NCBI GenBank assembly: GCA_000687975.1
Contig: JIAB01000001.1
Coordinates: forward strand, 372,001 to 436,000
Source of the DNA: Lachnospiraceae bacterium AC2031
GTDB taxonomy: Bacteria; Bacillota; Clostridia; Lachnospirales; Lachnospiraceae
Direction: 5' to 3'
DNA length: 64,000 bases
The notes beneath the pieces were generated by a model. That model saw only the letters and a list, made by a program, of their open reading frames with translations. It was not told the origin of the DNA and ran no database searches. Position 1 is the first letter of the stretch. The number at the start of each line of letters is the position of its first letter. A program made the position numbers and the translations under genes. This document shows, piece after piece, positions 17,648 to 26,719 of the stretch.

Positions 17648-18721
17648 TCACATTTTAGATGTACGATTGATCAAAATAAGGTCGAACAAAGAAAGCGCAA
17701 CCATGGACTCTACAACTACAACAGCACGTGGAGCAACTATCGGATCATGACGTCCTACTATCTCAATATCAAGATTCTCCATATCACAGTTAACTGTTGA
17801 CTGTTTCTGATAAATCGATGGAGTTGGTTTAAACGCAGCTCTTAAGATTATATCCGAACCATCTGACATACCACCAAGAATTCCACCAGCATGGTTAGTC
17901 TTCTTATATAGCTTACCGTCCTCAGAATAGAACTGATCATTATTCTCAGAACCCTTCTTGCTCACCACATCAAAGCCATCGCCAATCTCAACACCTTTAA
18001 CAGCTCCTATAGACATTATAGCACCTGCAAGTCTGGCATCAAGCTTATCAAAAACAGGTTCTCCAATACCAGCTGGGACACCAGTTATAACACACTCTAC
18101 AAGAGCCCCACTGGAATCCTTATTTACAATCAGTTCTTCAAGATATTTAGCTGCCTGATCAGCTGCATCCTTATCCGGCATACAAAAACTATTTCTTTTA
18201 ATCTCTTCTCTATCAAATCTTGAAGGATCAGCTTTTATCTCTCCAATCTGAGAAACGTAAGCACAGATATCTATTCCCATCTGAGACAGAGCCTTAATTG
18301 CAATAGCTCCTGCAGCAACTCTTCCTGCCGTCTCACGTCCCGACGAACGTCCTCCGCCACGATAATCTCTAAAACCATACTTTGCATCAAAGCCATAATC
18401 AGCATGACCCGGACGATATACATCCTTGATATTTGAATAGTCCTTAGAAATCTGAGAAGTATTTTCTATCACAAGCGATATAGGTGTACCAAGAGTCTTT
18501 CCTTCAAAGACACCCGACATTATCCTTACGCTGTCAGCCTCACTACGCTGAGTAGTAAACTTCGACTGACCAGGCTTACGCCTATCAAGGAAGCTCTGTA
18601 TAAACTCTTCACTTATTTCTATACCTGAAGGACAGCCATCAACCACCGCACCTATTCCAGCACCATGGGATTCGCCCCAGGTTGTTACTTTTAATATTTC
18701 TCCAAATGTTGAACCTGACAT
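17648..18721 (-). CDS. aroC: Chorismate synthase
   Basis: AroC converts 5-enolpyruvylshikimate-3-phosphate to chorismate using reduced FMN. The 357-aa length is normal. Family signatures are [16 protein letters not shown] at the N-terminus, [29 protein letters not shown] in the middle (positions ~110-140), and [14 protein letters not shown] near the C-terminus. AGGAG is 10 bp before the ATG. With the aroE-aroK fusion it gives three shikimate-pathway activities near rpsO. The other pathway genes are not in the window. Confidence 0.97.
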   Translation of the reverse strand: MSGSTFGEILKVTTWGESHGAGIGAVVDGCPSGIEISEEFIQSFLDRRKPGQSKFTTQRSEADSVRIMSGVFEGKTLGTPISLVIENTSQISKDYSNIKDVYRPGHADYGFDAKYGFRDYRGGGRSSGRETAGRVAAGAIAIKALSQMGIDICAYVSQIGEIKADPSRFDREEIKRNSFCMPDKDAADQAAKYLEELIVNKDSSGALVECVITGVPAGIGEPVFDKLDARLAGAIMSIGAVKGVEIGDGFDVVSKKGSENNDQFYSEDGKLYKKTNHAGGILGGMSDGSDIILRAAFKPTPSIYQKQSTVNCDMENLDIEIVGRHDPIVAPRAVVVVESMVALSLFDLILINRTSKM

Positions 18722-18740
18722 ATTAATAATTCTCCTGTCA

Positions 18741-18798
18741 AAAAAAAGCGAAAAGGAGTTAAAACCAGTCTCACCCTCTTTAACTCCTTCTCTTTCCC
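18741..18798 (-). terminator. Terminator after xerD
   Basis: Stem AAGGAGTTAAA (18753-18763) / TTTAACTCCTT (18779-18789), extended by further AG-rich pairing, and followed by CGCTTTTTTT on the minus strand. It isolates xerD from aroC. Confidence 0.8.
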
Positions 18799-18840
18799 CA
18801 CATATCGAAACGGTCCTAAAGGACCAAACTGTATTCAGTT

Positions 18841-19719
18841 CTAAGCTCTTGGATGAGCCTTGTCATAAACCTCTTTCAACTTGCTTGGCTTTACCTTCAG
18901 ATAAATCTGAGTAGTTGAAATATCCGAATGTCCCAGCATCTCCTGTAAGCTTGCAAGATCAGCTCCATTTATTACCATATGAGTAGCAAAGGAATGTCTG
19001 ATCATATGAGGTGTGATATCTTTGTCGATACCAGCCTTCTTTGCATAAGACTTAAGTACTTTCCAGAAGCCCTGGCGTGACATCATTTCGCCCTTAACAT
19101 TTGTAAACAGATACTCGCTATCCGCACACATATTAGGTCTGATATCAGTAATATATTTATTAAGTGCATGCTTAGCAGCATTCTCAATAGGAATGATCCT
19201 GCTCTTTGTTCTATCATGACACTCAATATAATTCAGTGAAAGATTTACATCTGATACTTTAAGCGAGATCAGCTCAGAAACTCGAAGTCCTGTAGCATAA
19301 AGCAGTTCAAGCATAGCTTTATCTCTAATCTCTTTAGGTGTATCACCAGAAGGCTGATCAAGAAGAAGATTTACCTCTTCTATAGTAAGTGTTTCCGGAG
19401 CCTTCTTCTCTACCTTAGGTGGTTTAAGTCCCTCTGTAGGATTTCCAGTAACGAGACCTCTCTCAAGTAGATAAATAAAAAATGACCTGATACTTGCAAT
19501 ACTTCTGGACACAGTTGCGGAGCTCTTCTTCTGATCCTCCATATAAAGAACATAGGAACGAAGTAAAGTAGTGTTAACATCCTTAACTTCATTCACGCCA
19601 TTCTCATTCATGTAATCCATCATCTTAACAAGATCACGTCTATAAGACTGAACAGTATTCTGACTGCTCTTCTTGACATCTACAAGATAATTTATGTAAT
19701 TATCAATCTCGCGTTCCAA
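18841..19719 (-). CDS. xerD: Tyrosine recombinase XerD
   Basis: XerD resolves chromosome dimers at dif together with XerC, under control of FtsK (encoded at 8255-10954). The 292-aa protein has the N-terminal SAM-like core-binding domain (residues ~1-90, INYLVDVKKSSQNTVQSYRRDL) and the catalytic domain. The tetrad is visible: Arg in ATGLRVSELISLKV, His-x-x-Arg in HMIRHSFATHM, His in LGHSDISTTQIY, and the Tyr of TQIYLKV. The start is TTG (19719) with a weak GGTGGGAT site. A promoter lies at 19834-19862. XerC is the alternative; the sequence and chromosomal context fit XerD, and no phage genes are nearby. Confidence 0.9.
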   Translation of the reverse strand: MEREIDNYINYLVDVKKSSQNTVQSYRRDLVKMMDYMNENGVNEVKDVNTTLLRSYVLYMEDQKKSSATVSRSIASIRSFFIYLLERGLVTGNPTEGLKPPKVEKKAPETLTIEEVNLLLDQPSGDTPKEIRDKAMLELLYATGLRVSELISLKVSDVNLSLNYIECHDRTKSRIIPIENAAKHALNKYITDIRPNMCADSEYLFTNVKGEMMSRQGFWKVLKSYAKKAGIDKDITPHMIRHSFATHMVINGADLASLQEMLGHSDISTTQIYLKVKPSKLKEVYDKAHPRA

Positions 19720-19790
19720 TACTTTATCCCACCATACACTTTCTATGCACTAAGTAATTCAACTATGCAATATTGTCTGTTAAACAAAGA

Positions 19791-19817
19791 TGTAACAAAT
19801 AATACATAATTGTTACA
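19791..19817. promoter_or_regulatory. Inverted repeat in xerD leader (possible operator)
   Basis: TGTAACAA and TTGTTACA form 8-bp arms separated by 11 bp. It lies 10-35 bp downstream of the predicted xerD transcription start. The sequence is AT-rich, so chance is possible. Confidence 0.35.
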
Positions 19818-19833
19818 AAAGGCTAGTGGTATT

Positions 19834-19862
19834 AGTATAGTTGTAAATTGACATAAAATCAA
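19834..19862 (-). promoter_or_regulatory. Predicted promoter of xerD
   Basis: -35 TTGATT (19862-19857), 17-bp spacer, -10 TATACT (19839-19834) on the minus strand. The leader to the TTG start would be ~108 nt. Confidence 0.6.
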
Positions 19863-20024
19863 TAATAAATTTTTATGTAAATGTCTCACGAGTGGCTATA
19901 AATGGCGATTTTTCGCAATATAAAGACGAGTCCAAACGGTTTACATACTATATCTTGTGGAAATTATTTTTTTGTATTTTTTTCAAAAAAATGGCTTTTT
20001 TTACATAAAACTTGTTAAATATGC

Positions 20025-20615
20025 TTAAAAACCAGTTAACATTTTCATGGCGTAATACTGAATGGCAATAATAGTTTTACTGTCAGTGATAAGTCCGTCA
20101 TGAATGTAATCCAAAGCTTCTTCTACTGTAAGCTTAACTATCTCTATATATTCATCCGGATCCCGAGACATCTTTCCTTCCTCAAGCTCAGTTCCAATGT
20201 AAACCGCTGTCCTTTCACTGAAAAGTCCAGCCGCAGCAATAATGTAACTAACAAAGGTAAGCTTTCCAGGAATAAAACCAGTCTCCTCCTCAGCCTCTCT
20301 AAGAGCACATCTGTAAAATGGATTCTCACGCGATTCAAAATCGGCGCGACTATACTCCTGCCCAGAAGCAGTATCCCCATTATCTACATCCTCTGCACAC
20401 CCAGCCGGAATCTCAATATCCATATCATTTATACTGTTACGGTACTGCTTTACAAAGAGTAGTTTACCGGTATTATCTACTAGAAGAACACCCGATCCAT
20501 TTCGATTTTCCACAAAGTCATAGTAGACCTTTTCCCCCGTAGGCTTCTCAATAGTATCCTCATAAACCTTTACTCTATGAGCCCTGTATTTTAATTCTCT
20601 GTTTAATAATTTCAT
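20025..20615 (-). CDS. Nudix hydrolase, ADP-ribose pyrophosphatase type
   Basis: The 196-aa protein has the Nudix box spread over residues ~68-125, with REAEEETGF as the catalytic helix and GCAED as the preceding glycine region. The N-terminal pattern YEDTIEKPTGEKVYYDFVENR and VRQYR-like FVKQYRNSI match the NudF group, which splits ADP-ribose to AMP and ribose-5-phosphate. An insertion of ~20 residues (VDNGDTASGQEYSRADFESR) precedes the Nudix helix. It lies alone between rny and xerD; the GGAAAG before the ATG is a usable ribosome binding site. Exact substrate cannot be fixed from sequence. Confidence 0.85.
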   Translation of the reverse strand: MKLLNRELKYRAHRVKVYEDTIEKPTGEKVYYDFVENRNGSGVLLVDNTGKLLFVKQYRNSINDMDIEIPAGCAEDVDNGDTASGQEYSRADFESRENPFYRCALREAEEETGFIPGKLTFVSYIIAAAGLFSERTAVYIGTELEEGKMSRDPDEYIEIVKLTVEEALDYIHDGLITDSKTIIAIQYYAMKMLTGF

Positions 20616-20632
20616 TCTCTTTCCTTTCCAAA

Positions 20633-20659
20633 GTGCAGTGGGGACAGACCCCCTTGCAC
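20633..20659 (+). repeat. GGGGACGG-type hairpin repeat, copy B
   Basis: GTGCAGTGGGGACAGA followed by CCCCCTTGCAC: nearly the same as copy A at 596-622, with one T-C mismatch and a changed loop. It lies between the Nudix gene and the rny terminator, with no U-tract, so here it is not a terminator. Confidence 0.7.
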
Positions 20660-20663
20660 CAAG

Positions 20664-20700
20664 TAAAAACCACCCGCCCCTCGTATGAGAAGCAGGTGGT
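20664..20700 (-). terminator. Terminator after rny
   Basis: ACCACC-T-GC and GC-G-GGTGGT arms with a 13-nt loop, followed by TTTTTAC on the minus strand, directly beyond the rny stop codon. Confidence 0.75.
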
Positions 20701-20705
20701 AATGT

Positions 20706-22259
20706 TTACTTTGCGTAATCCGTTACTCTTGATTCACGAATAAGGCTAACCTTGATCTGTCCAGGATATTCAAGCTCATCTTCGATCTGCTTTGAAATAT
20801 TTCTAGCCAGAAGTACCATATCCGCATCACTAATCTTTTCTGGAACAACAGCTACTCTGATCTCTCTACCTGCCTGAATAGCAAAGGATCTCTCTACTCC
20901 GTCGAAGCCATTTGCAATATCCTCAAGCTTTGTAAGTCTTGTGGTATATGTCTCAATGGTTTCTCTTCTTGCACCAGGTCTTGCAGCTGATATAGCATCA
21001 GCAGCCTGAACGATACAAGCGATGATTGATTCTGCCTCACAATCGCCATGGTGTGAAGCAACCGCATTTATAACAACATGATTTTCTTTATACTTCTTAC
21101 ATAAGTCAACACCTATGCTGACATGTGAACCTTCCATCTCACGATCGATAGATTTACCGATATCATGAAGAAGTCCGGCTCTCTTAGCAAGTTTAACGTC
21201 TTCCCCAAGTTCTCCAGCAAGGAGACCACTTAGATAAGCAACCTCGACAGAATGCTTTAATACATTCTGGCCATAACTTGTTCTATACTTAAGACGTCCA
21301 AGAAGCTTAATGAGTTCAGGATGCAGACCGTGTACACCAACATCCAGTGCAGCCGCCTCTCCTTCTTCTCTCATCTTGGTCTCTACTTCCTTCTGTGCCT
21401 TCTCGACCATTTCTTCGATTCTGGCTGGATGTATACGACCATCTACAATAAGCTTCTCCAGTGCAACACGTGCAACTTCACGTCTAACTGCGTCAAAGCT
21501 TGATAAAACTACTGCTTCAGGTGTATCGTCGATAATAAGATCAACTCCTGTAAGAGTCTCGAGAGTACGAATATTACGTCCCTCACGACCGATGATACGT
21601 CCCTTCATTTCATCATTTGGTAGCTGTACCAGTGAAACTGTTGACTCTGAAACAACATCTGCAGCACATTTCTGAATTGCGCCTACAACGTATTCCTTAG
21701 CTCTCTTATCAGCTTCTTCCTTGGCTCTGGTTTCCAGCTCCTTAATCATCATTGCGGTTTCATGCTTTACATCATCTTCTACGGTTTTAAGCAAATAATC
21801 CTTAGCTTGTTCAGAGGTAAGTCCTGAGATTCTCTCAAGTTCCTGCTGTCTCTTCGCTGAAAGTTCATCAACCTCGGCAACCTTCTTAGCAAGATTTGCT
21901 TCCTTAGCAGAAAGAGACTGTTCTCTTCTCTCCAAGGTATCACTCTTCTTGTCCAGGTTTTCCTCTCTCTGAAGAACTCTCTTCTCCATATGCTGAATCT
22001 CTGATCTGCGGTCCTTAACTTCCTTTTCAATATCATTCTTGGTCTTAAGGGCCTCTTCCTTTGCAGTCAGAAGAATATCTCTCTTCTTTGACTCAGCAGT
22101 CTTAAGCGCATCATCTATAATGTCCTTAGCTTTATCTTCAGCTTTTCCAATCTTTGCCTCTGCAATATTCTTACGATAAGCAATACCAGCAAAGTATCCA
22201 ATAACCAAAGCTATGATAAAGGCTACTACTACGATGATTACCCATATAAGAGTAGACAT
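20706..22259 (-). CDS. rny: Ribonuclease Y
   Basis: RNase Y is the membrane-bound endoribonuclease that starts mRNA decay in many Firmicutes. From the ATG at 22259 (AAAGGAGG upstream) the protein is 517 aa. A further-upstream start at 22340 would add 27 atypical residues in front of the membrane helix and lacks a ribosome binding site. Domains: transmembrane helix (residues ~3-25), long coiled coil (~30-190), KH domain ([15 protein letters not shown], ~210-270) and HD domain ([26 protein letters not shown]). It follows recA and recX with its own predicted promoter (22347-22375). Confidence 0.96.
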   Translation of the reverse strand: MSTLIWVIIVVVAFIIALVIGYFAGIAYRKNIAEAKIGKAEDKAKDIIDDALKTAESKKRDILLTAKEEALKTKNDIEKEVKDRRSEIQHMEKRVLQREENLDKKSDTLERREQSLSAKEANLAKKVAEVDELSAKRQQELERISGLTSEQAKDYLLKTVEDDVKHETAMMIKELETRAKEEADKRAKEYVVGAIQKCAADVVSESTVSLVQLPNDEMKGRIIGREGRNIRTLETLTGVDLIIDDTPEAVVLSSFDAVRREVARVALEKLIVDGRIHPARIEEMVEKAQKEVETKMREEGEAAALDVGVHGLHPELIKLLGRLKYRTSYGQNVLKHSVEVAYLSGLLAGELGEDVKLAKRAGLLHDIGKSIDREMEGSHVSIGVDLCKKYKENHVVINAVASHHGDCEAESIIACIVQAADAISAARPGARRETIETYTTRLTKLEDIANGFDGVERSFAIQAGREIRVAVVPEKISDADMVLLARNISKQIEDELEYPGQIKVSLIRESRVTDYAK

Positions 22260-22300
22260 AGGAGTACCTCCTTTATTAAAATGTAATGTGCAAAATGTAA

Positions 22301-22340
22301 CGTAGTTTTTAAAACTACATGACAATGTGTAAAAACACAC
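22301..22340 (-). other. Paired hairpins in rny leader
   Basis: GTAGTTTT-A-AAAACTAC (17 bp, near 22302-22318) is a perfect palindrome, and TGTG-TTTTT-ACACA lies just upstream near 22325-22340. Both fall in the untranslated leader of rny. No U-tract follows, so attenuation is not evident. Confidence 0.4.
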
Positions 22341-22346
22341 TTTAAT

Positions 22347-22375
22347 AGTTTATACTTTATCGAATATTATGTCAA
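22347..22375 (-). promoter_or_regulatory. Predicted promoter of rny
   Basis: -35 TTGACA (22375-22370) overlaps the end of recX. The -10 is TAAACT at 17-bp spacing (22352-22347), or TATAAA at 15 bp. This would make rny partly independent of recA-recX. Confidence 0.55.
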
Positions 22376-22984
22376 GTAATTGTTAATCTTATCATAAGTG
22401 AATCCGTGCCTCGATAAAAAGGATATCGCACGCCTTTTTATCTTGATATCATCAAGGTCCATATTCCTATATTTTTTCTCTAAAAGTCCCCTGATAACGT
22501 CTTCTTCAGTCACATTTTCATCAGCATAAACATCATCGATCATATCCCTATACTGAGATGCGTCAACACCTCTCGCCTGTATCTCCCGTTCGATCAATTC
22601 CCGACTTTTAGACCTAATATAAGTCCGAGTATAGCTTTCAACAAATCGACCATCATCCAGATACTTTGATTCGTATAGGACACTTATCACTTCATCAACG
22701 ATAGACTCAGAAAAGCCCTTCATATAAAGCTTATTTTTAATTACTCCTGCTGGATATTCCGCAGTAGCAAGATAACCAATAGATTTCTGATAAGCTCTAT
22801 CATATATGATATCTCTGATAGCGATCACCTCGTTATCAGAATCAAATGTAAAAATCTCCTCTTCACTCTTCGGAGCATCTAAACCTATGCGTTCAAAATC
22901 CGCTTTGAACAAAAAACCAAGGTAGATATCATTTACATATATCTTATATTGCTTACCCTTTTGTTTACATCTAACGGTATTCAT
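22367..22984 (-). CDS. recX: Regulatory protein RecX
   Basis: RecX binds RecA and limits filament extension. The 205-aa protein shows the family pattern of three-helix repeats: KSIGYLATAEYPAGVIKNKL, VISVLYESKYLDDGRFVESY and RKSREL-like RSKSRELIEREIQARG. It starts 9 bp after recA, so the two are an operon, as usual in Firmicutes. The N-terminal ~60 residues are less conserved. Confidence 0.9.
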   Translation of the reverse strand: MNTVRCKQKGKQYKIYVNDIYLGFLFKADFERIGLDAPKSEEEIFTFDSDNEVIAIRDIIYDRAYQKSIGYLATAEYPAGVIKNKLYMKGFSESIVDEVISVLYESKYLDDGRFVESYTRTYIRSKSRELIEREIQARGVDASQYRDMIDDVYADENVTEEDVIRGLLEKKYRNMDLDDIKIKRRAISFLSRHGFTYDKINNYLT

Positions 22985-22993
22985 ATAAGAATC

Positions 22994-24019
22994 CTATTCG
23001 TCTTCTGATTCTACAGACTCTTCATCATTGTTAAAGTATATTTCTCTGACCTTATCTTCGATTTCCTGCATAACATCAGGATTCTCCTTAAGATAAAGCT
23101 TGGCATTCTCACGACCCTGACCGATCTTCTCTCCAAGGTATGCATACCATGCACCTGACTTGCTGACAATATCACAGGCAGCAGCAAGATCAAGGACATC
23201 ACCTTCCTTAGATATACCTTCGCCAAACATGATATCAAATTCAGCCTTTTTAAATGGAGGCGCAACCTTATTCTTTACTATAGTAACTCTTGTTCTGTTA
23301 CCTACTCCGTCACCACCAGTCTTGATAGTCTCAACACGTCTTACATCCATTCTTACAGAAGCATAGAACTTCAGTGCACGACCACCAGTTGTAGTCTCAG
23401 GATTACCAAACATAACACCAACCTTCTCACGAAGCTGGTTGATGAAAATAACTACACAGTTAGTCTTACTGATAACTGCAGTAAGCTTTCTAAGAGCCTG
23501 TGACATAAGTCTTGCGTGAAGACCTACATGGCTGTCACCCATCTCACCATCAATTTCAGCCTTTGGAACAAGAGCTGCAACTGAGTCGATAACAAGAACA
23601 TCCATAGCACCTGAACGAACCATAGTTTCTGTAATCTCAAGAGCCTGCTCACCACTATCTGGCTGTGAGATATAAAGGTTATCTATATCAACACCGATAT
23701 TTCTTGCATAAACAGGATCAAGAGCATGCTCAGCATCGATAAATCCAGCGATACCACCACGCTTCTGAACTTCAGCTACAACATGAAGTGCAACTGTGGT
23801 CTTACCACTTGATTCAGGTCCATATATTTCAATGATACGACCTCTAGGCATACCACCGATTCCAAGAGCAATATCAAGGCTGAGAGAACCTGTTGGAACC
23901 GCCTCAACACTCATGTTGCTAGCACTGTCGCCAAGCTTCATAACTGAACCCTTACCAAACTGTTTTTCTATCTGTGCCAAGGCTGCATCCAGAGCCTTGA
24001 GTTTATCATCATTCTGCAT
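22994..24019 (-). CDS. recA: Recombinase RecA
   Basis: RecA forms filaments on single-stranded DNA for strand exchange and SOS induction. The 341-aa protein carries Walker [10 protein letters not shown] (~residue 66), Walker [14 protein letters not shown], the loop L1 [19 protein letters not shown], loop L2 region [20 protein letters not shown], and an acidic C-terminus ([12 protein letters not shown]). AAAGGAG is before the ATG. recX follows directly. I see no clear LexA box in front (see rejected items). Confidence 0.98.
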   Translation of the reverse strand: MQNDDKLKALDAALAQIEKQFGKGSVMKLGDSASNMSVEAVPTGSLSLDIALGIGGMPRGRIIEIYGPESSGKTTVALHVVAEVQKRGGIAGFIDAEHALDPVYARNIGVDIDNLYISQPDSGEQALEITETMVRSGAMDVLVIDSVAALVPKAEIDGEMGDSHVGLHARLMSQALRKLTAVISKTNCVVIFINQLREKVGVMFGNPETTTGGRALKFYASVRMDVRRVETIKTGGDGVGNRTRVTIVKNKVAPPFKKAEFDIMFGEGISKEGDVLDLAAACDIVSKSGAWYAYLGEKIGQGRENAKLYLKENPDVMQEIEDKVREIYFNNDEESVESEDE

Positions 24020-24129
24020 AAAAATCTCCTTTCAAAAATTAACGAACAAACAAAGTTAGTATAGCATAATGGATATAAAAATGCTATTCTTACTTTATAG
24101 GTACAATATGATTTATGGGGGTGTTTTAT

Positions 24130-25359
24130 ATGTCAAATATAGGAATAATTGCTGAATATAATCCGTTTCATAATGGCCATAAATATTTGGTAAAGAATGC
24201 CGTCAAAGAGACTGGAGCAGACGGTGTTATAGCACTGATGAGCGGCAACTTTATACAACAGGGCGCACCTGCCATGGCCGATAAATACACCCGAGCTGAA
24301 GCAGCCGTTCGTGGCGGCGTCGACATAGTCTTCGAACTCCCTGTTATATATGCAACTGCCAGTGCCAGAGACTTTGCTAACGGAGCAGTTGCTATGCTCT
24401 CTTCGATGAAGAATGTGGAATATATAGCATTTGGCGTGGAAGATATGGAACAGAATATGTTCTTTGAAATAGCTGATATTTTAGCAAAGGAGCCAAAGGA
24501 GTATAAGTCATTATTAAACGAGTACCTGTCGAAAGGTAACTCCTATCCAGCAGCAAGTGAGAAAGCCATTAAGAAGATTCTAGGAAATAGTGTTGGTAGC
24601 GTAATTTCAAGACCTAACAATATCTTAGGAATCTCTTATCTTAGCGCACTTATAAAGCAAAAAAGCCATTTACAGCCTATCATGATTGAAAGATGCGACA
24701 GTGGCTATAACTCAGCCGAACTCACAGGCAACTACGCAAGTGCAACTGCAATAAGAAATGCAATCATGAATAACACCTCTATAAGACCGTATATTCCAAA
24801 GGTGTGCGTCAAGCCTTACGAGGAATACTTTTCAAAACCACTGGCCGATATTACCTGGCTTACACCTTTTATAGCATCGAGACTTATATATGACAGAAAC
24901 CTCCCTCACGAGATTTCTGATCTGGAATCCGTTATGGATATGACTGAGGAAATCCTTAACAGACTAAGGAAGGCTCCTCTTCCTATAAAATATATAGAAC
25001 TGGCGGACTTCCTAAAAACCAAGAACATCACCATGAGCCGAGTAAGCCGTATGCTTCTTCATATGGTTCTGGGAATAAAAACTGTAGATAGAGAACTCGC
25101 TTATAACAATGGATACTCCAAGTATATTAATCTACTTGCATTCAATGGAAGTAAATCTTCTATGCTGAAGAGCATTGCTGAAAACACAAGACTTTCAATG
25201 ATAAACAAGAAGTCCAGTTATAAGCCTGAATCCGAACTGGGACAGCGAATGTGGGAAATGGATAAACTGGCAACAGACCTATATAACCAGCTTATCTACG
25301 ACAACCTGAACATGCGACTTCACGGAGAACTCACCTGCTCAGTTCGTAAAGTAAACTAA
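24130..25359 (+). CDS. tmcAL: tRNA(Met) cytidine acetate ligase TmcAL
   Basis: TmcAL makes N4-acetylcytidine at the wobble position of elongator tRNA(Met) using acetate and ATP. From the ATG at 24130 (GGGGGTG upstream) the protein is 409 aa; an upstream ATG at 24115 overlaps the ribosome binding site and is less likely. The nucleotidyltransferase motif GIIAEYNPFHNGHKYLV lies at the N-terminus, followed by MSGNFIQQGAPAMADK and ASATAIRNAI. It is divergent from recA and ends at a bidirectional terminator. The family was formerly annotated as a hypothetical nucleotidyltransferase (YlbM). Confidence 0.92.
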   Translation: MSNIGIIAEYNPFHNGHKYLVKNAVKETGADGVIALMSGNFIQQGAPAMADKYTRAEAAVRGGVDIVFELPVIYATASARDFANGAVAMLSSMKNVEYIAFGVEDMEQNMFFEIADILAKEPKEYKSLLNEYLSKGNSYPAASEKAIKKILGNSVGSVISRPNNILGISYLSALIKQKSHLQPIMIERCDSGYNSAELTGNYASATAIRNAIMNNTSIRPYIPKVCVKPYEEYFSKPLADITWLTPFIASRLIYDRNLPHEISDLESVMDMTEEILNRLRKAPLPIKYIELADFLKTKNITMSRVSRMLLHMVLGIKTVDRELAYNNGYSKYINLLAFNGSKSSMLKSIAENTRLSMINKKSSYKPESELGQRMWEMDKLATDLYNQLIYDNLNMRLHGELTCSVRKVN

Positions 25360-25362
25360 AGC

Positions 25363-25391
25363 CTGCCAGCGGGGACGGTTCTCAGTGGCAG
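25363..25391 (+). repeat. GGGGACGG-type repeat, copy C
   Basis: CTGCCA and TGGCAG arms enclose GCGGGGACGGTTCTCAG. It lies directly after the tmcAL stop codon. The core GCGGGGACGGTTCTC and the adjoining TGGCAGATAA recur at 51066-51093 on the other strand. Confidence 0.7.
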
Positions 25392-25393
25392 AT

Positions 25394-25426
25394 AAAAAAA
25401 AGACCAACCATCGGTTGGTCTTTTCT
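25394..25426. terminator. Bidirectional terminator between tmcAL and the coiled-coil gene
   Basis: AGACCAACC-ATC-GGTTGGTCT perfect 9-bp stem, with A-run on the left and TTTTCTT on the right. It serves two convergent genes. Confidence 0.9.
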
Positions 25427-25430
25427 TATA

Positions 25431-26186
25431 TTAGTCATCTAAGAAATCATCATCATCATCGTAGTCATCATCATCGTAGTCGTCGTCATCGTAGTCATCA
25501 TCGTCATCTACGCCTGCAGCTGGTGTCATAGGAGCCATAGCTGGTGTACCCATACCGATTCCCATACCATCATCGAAATCCATACCGTCATCACCATAGT
25601 TATCTCCATAGAGCGCAGCCTCTGGAGTACCATTTATAAGATTGATACTTGTCTCAACCTCTGAAAGGTTATTCTCCAGTGTGAATACACCCTGTTCAAG
25701 ACTCTCAATAAGATTCTTGTAGTTCTCATTTTCAGCTTCAAGCTGAGCTTCCATAAACTGCTTGATGTTTGAAACCTTCTCTTTGGTGTACATCATAGCA
25801 CCCATCCTTACCTCAGTAGCCTCTGTCTTAGCTTCAGTAAGGATTCTATCAGCTTCTTCTCTAGCAGTTTCCATAATCTCGTTAGCTCTTGCATTTGCAA
25901 GCTCAGTGATGTGGCTCTGCTCAACAAGACGATTTGCTTCATTAACAGACTCGGATATTATAGCATCTGAACGTGTTCTTGCAGAAGCGAGAATCGCTTC
26001 CTTGTTACGCATAATCTTCTTGCATCTTTCTATCTCACTAGGGAGTTTTAACTTCAGCTCGCTGAGCATACGCTCAAGCTCGTCTTTCGGTACAACAATC
26101 TTATTTGATGAAAGAGGCTGGAACTTACATCCCTCTACAAATGCCTCGATCTCATCGATCATTTCTTCAACACCCTTTTTACCCAT
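25431..26186 (-). CDS. Coiled-coil protein with poly-aspartate tail (DivIVA-like)
   Basis: The 251-aa soluble protein starts with MIDEIEAFVEGCKFQ and LSSNKIVVPKDELERMLSEL, then has a long coiled coil (residues ~45-190: RTRSDAIISESVNEANRL, ANARANEIMETAREEADRIL). The last ~45 residues contain four blocks of Asp joined by Tyr (YDDDD units). Proteins like this sit next to coaD/rsmD in many Lachnospiraceae and are often labelled ATPase or V-type ATPase subunit H from the coiled coil alone; no ATPase motif is present. AGGAGG lies before the ATG. A scaffold near the membrane or division site is plausible, but the function is unknown. Confidence 0.8.
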   Translation of the reverse strand: MGKKGVEEMIDEIEAFVEGCKFQPLSSNKIVVPKDELERMLSELKLKLPSEIERCKKIMRNKEAILASARTRSDAIISESVNEANRLVEQSHITELANARANEIMETAREEADRILTEAKTEATEVRMGAMMYTKEKVSNIKQFMEAQLEAENENYKNLIESLEQGVFTLENNLSEVETSINLINGTPEAALYGDNYGDDGMDFDDGMGIGMGTPAMAPMTPAAGVDDDDDYDDDDYDDDDYDDDDDFLDD

Positions 26187-26221
26187 TTTAAATATCCTCC
26201 TGTTAATAACTTATACTTTCG

Positions 26222-26716
26222 TTATATTTCACTCTTCTTCCAAAGCTTATCATAAAGCTTCTTCTCAACTGACTTTGGTACAAAGTCATGAAGCGACATA
26301 CCATAACTTGCAAATTCCTTTGCCATACTTGAACTGACAAATGAATATTTAGGATCAGTTGGCATAAAGAGCGTTTCCATCTCTACTGCTACTGACCTGT
26401 TGCCCTGAGCCATCTTAAACTCAGATGCGAAGTCCGATTCTTCTCTAAGACCCCTTATAAGAATGTTAACATTATGCATTCTAGCGAAGTCAACCAGAAG
26501 CCCATCATAGGTCTCTACCACTACATTTGGGTAGTCGGAAATTACCTCATTTAACATATTAGCACGTTCATCTTGAGAAAACAACGGAGATTTTTTCGTT
26601 GAATTATTCAAGATACAAACGATAACTTTATCAAAAATCTGCGCTGATCTCGTTATAACATCTATATGTCCCAAAGTAACCGGATCAAAGCTACCTGGGT
26701 AAATAACTGTACTCAT
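26222..26716 (-). CDS. coaD: Phosphopantetheine adenylyltransferase
   Basis: CoaD performs the fourth step of coenzyme A synthesis, joining AMP from ATP to 4'-phosphopantetheine. The 164-aa length is normal. Motifs: YPGSFDPVTLGHIDVI at the N-terminus (the T/HxGH nucleotidyltransferase motif), RGLREESDFASEF, and SFVSSSMAKEFASYG. It starts 3 bp after the rsmD stop codon, so the two genes are co-transcribed. Confidence 0.97.
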   Translation of the reverse strand: MSTVIYPGSFDPVTLGHIDVITRSAQIFDKVIVCILNNSTKKSPLFSQDERANMLNEVISDYPNVVVETYDGLLVDFARMHNVNILIRGLREESDFASEFKMAQGNRSVAVEMETLFMPTDPKYSFVSSSMAKEFASYGMSLHDFVPKSVEKKLYDKLWKKSEI

Positions 26717-26719
26717 TAT

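Larger units (their letters stand above)
19720..20024. other. AT-rich intergenic region upstream of xerD
   Basis: These 305 bp hold no reading frame worth calling. They are very AT-rich, with A and T runs near 19965-20010. The only supported sites are the xerD promoter (19834-19862) and an inverted repeat downstream of it (19791-19817). Confidence 0.7.

Noticed and set aside
24043-24057. CGAACAAACAAAGTT in front of recA as a LexA box
   Set aside because: Only one half-site fits; the second half at the usual 4-bp spacing is not GTTCG-like.
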